Part shown: one piece after another, positions 63,168-64,000 of the stretch
How the letters are laid out: every line of letters begins with the position of its first letter
Numbering within the stretch: position 1 is the first letter of the stretch
From: Terrimonas_A sp040509495
Lineage (GTDB): Bacteria; Bacteroidota; Bacteroidia; Chitinophagales; Chitinophagaceae
NCBI GenBank assembly: GCA_040509495.1
Contig: JBEVKW010000406.1
Span: 72,214 to 136,213 of the forward strand
DNA length: 64,000 nucleotides
Direction of reading: 5' to 3'
Program-made: the position numbers and the translations under genes
Notes under the pieces: generated by a model
What the model was told of the DNA's origin: nothing
The model's database searches: none
What the model saw: the letters and a program-made list of their open reading frames with translations, nothing else

Positions 63168-63524
63168 ATGAAAGCGCTCTTCCTTCCGATCATTTCCCTG
63201 GCCATTGCTCAAACATCCAACGCACAGGCTCCTGTTGGCAAGATCGACCCTGCTGCCAGGCTCGATACGGTAGAAGTGGCTTGCGGCATGTGCCAGTTTG
63301 ATATGAGCGGCGATGATTGCGCTCTCGCTGCACGCGTGAATACAAGAACCTATTACGTCGAAGGAACACATATCGACAAGCATGGCGATGCACATGCGAA
63401 AGATGGTTTTTGCAATATGATCCGGACAGCAGAAGTACAAGGCGCTCTTGCCGGTACAAAATATAAAGTCACCTACTTTAAGTTGCTGCCACTGGATAAG
63501 GTAGCTCCAAAGAAACCAATTTAA
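63168..63524 (+). CDS. Small secreted Cys-rich protein, DUF6370-like
   Basis: 118 residues starting MKALFLPIISLAIAQ with a signal peptide ending SNAQ. The mature chain has ACGMCQFDMSGDDCALAARVN, YVEGTHIDKHGDAHAKDGFC, with four Cys (CGMC, DDC, DGFC) and an HxD/HGDAH cluster, as in the DUF6370 family. The Cys/His pattern suggests metal or disulfide binding in the periplasm; function unknown. It follows the MFS gene by 34 bp but may have its own promoter box at 63148. Relatives in Bacteroidota are similarly short. Confidence 0.8.
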   Translation: MKALFLPIISLAIAQTSNAQAPVGKIDPAARLDTVEVACGMCQFDMSGDDCALAARVNTRTYYVEGTHIDKHGDAHAKDGFCNMIRTAEVQGALAGTKYKVTYFKLLPLDKVAPKKPI

Positions 63525-63585
63525 GTTGCGGCCATTGATGGCGGCGTTGGTGCATCGCCATCCATTTTCTCCAACAGCCATTTCC

Positions 63586-63593
63586 TATCTTTG
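63586..63593 (+). promoter_or_regulatory. Candidate -7 box of the isochorismatase-like gene
   Basis: TATCTTTG is an exact TAnnTTTG match ending 3 nt before the ATG at 63597, so translation would begin on an essentially leaderless transcript. Confidence 0.45.
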
Positions 63594-63596
63594 CAC

Positions 63597-64000
63597 ATGG
63601 CTTCCCATTGCATTATCATTATTGATCCGCAGCTTGACTTCACCAGTGAGGATGGCGCATACGCACAGCGGCATACGGGCATCACGGCGATCAGTAAAGC
63701 AAAAGATGCTATTCAGCAACTTCTTTATAGAAAGAGTGATCATTCCTTTGTTGTAGTATATGCAGACTATGTCAGCAATCAGTTCGGGGATGGCCTGAAC
63801 ATGTGTATCCCCGGCACTCCGGGGCATGCTGTAAGTATAAGCGTTCCTCCGGGCACCAGGCGAATATCAAAAACACAGCACAGCGCTTTTTCTAATCCGT
63901 CCTTCATCACTCATCTTCATCAGTCAGGCATATACCATCTTTATCTCTGTGGATTCCTGGCGGAATACTGCGTAAAGAAAACGGCAATGGATGCATTGGA
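63597..64000 (+). CDS. Isochorismatase/nicotinamidase-like cysteine hydrolase, 3'-truncated by window edge
   Basis: 134 residues visible from ATG 63597 to the edge. The start IIIIDPQLDFTSEDG supplies the catalytic Asp; RISKTQHSAFSNP has the expected Lys; and LYLCGFLAEYCVKKTAMDA contains the nucleophile Cys in the CV-x2-TA helix. These three residues form the triad of the isochorismatase superfamily (nicotinamidase, ureidoacrylate and related amidases). The substrate is undecided; the cis-peptide and metal-site residues of true nicotinamidase are not obvious. A -7 box lies directly before the ATG. Confidence 0.85.
   Translation, partial: MASHCIIIIDPQLDFTSEDGAYAQRHTGITAISKAKDAIQQLLYRKSDHSFVVVYADYVSNQFGDGLNMCIPGTPGHAVSISVPPGTRRISKTQHSAFSNPSFITHLHQSGIYHLYLCGFLAEYCVKKTAMDAL

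Overview
The window reads as chromosome of a soil-type Bacteroidota, most likely family Chitinophagaceae (genus not resolved). The reasons are a SusC/SusD pair driven by an ECF sigma factor and a FecR anti-sigma factor, a hybrid two-component system (HTCS), a secreted protein with a type IX secretion (Por) sorting tail, LytS/LytTR sensor-regulator pairs, a GH144-type glucanase (a family first described in Chitinophaga), and several promoters with the Bacteroidota -7 box TAnnTTTG. No rRNA, tRNA, CRISPR array, insertion sequence or replication origin was seen.

Layout. 0-6.4 kb: end of a class C beta-lactamase-like serine hydrolase, a periplasmic DinB protein, an atypical SDR, an orphan PIN-domain protein, a Crp/Fnr regulator with a membrane protein, and a TlpA thioredoxin. 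6.4-11.5 kb: a T9SS-secreted protein, then a beta-propeller histidine kinase overlapping its LytTR regulator. 11.7-14.4 kb: a compact three-gene module of two membrane proteins and a CHAT-domain (caspase-fold) protease, the best candidate here for an undescribed system. 14.6-37.9 kb: small stress or housekeeping accessory genes (RibD-like reductases, SDRs, SRPBCC, DUF1801, DoxX, YCII, bestrophin, PhyH dioxygenase, AraC regulators, two more TlpA proteins, a second LytS/LytTR pair, a degenerate AAA protein). 38-40.7 kb: a sigma-54 activator with three tandem GAF blocks.

41.3-51.5 kb is a polysaccharide utilisation locus on the minus strand: ECF sigma, FecR, SusC with an N-terminal STN signalling domain, SusD, a LamG-type surface lipoprotein, a GH144-type lipoprotein and a secreted esterase. 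The likely substrate is beta-1,2-glucan, inferred from the GH144 assignment. The sigma/FecR/STN chain is the usual trans-envelope induction route. 51.6-56.4 kb holds a 54-residue lipoprotein, a DUF1016 PD-(D/E)XK nuclease, a GlxA-type regulator and a divergent DUF1801/DoxX/RibD cluster. 56.6-60.6 kb is a complete HTCS. The end has a PepSY-like protein, an MFS transporter, a small Cys-rich secreted protein and the start of an isochorismatase-type hydrolase.

Three loci (about 0.7, 31.1 and 61.4 kb) carry degenerate heptanucleotide tandem arrays in inverted orientation around a unique centre. Two of them share a related centre and supply the stop codon of the neighbouring gene. They form a dispersed repeat family that ordinary gene annotation would miss.
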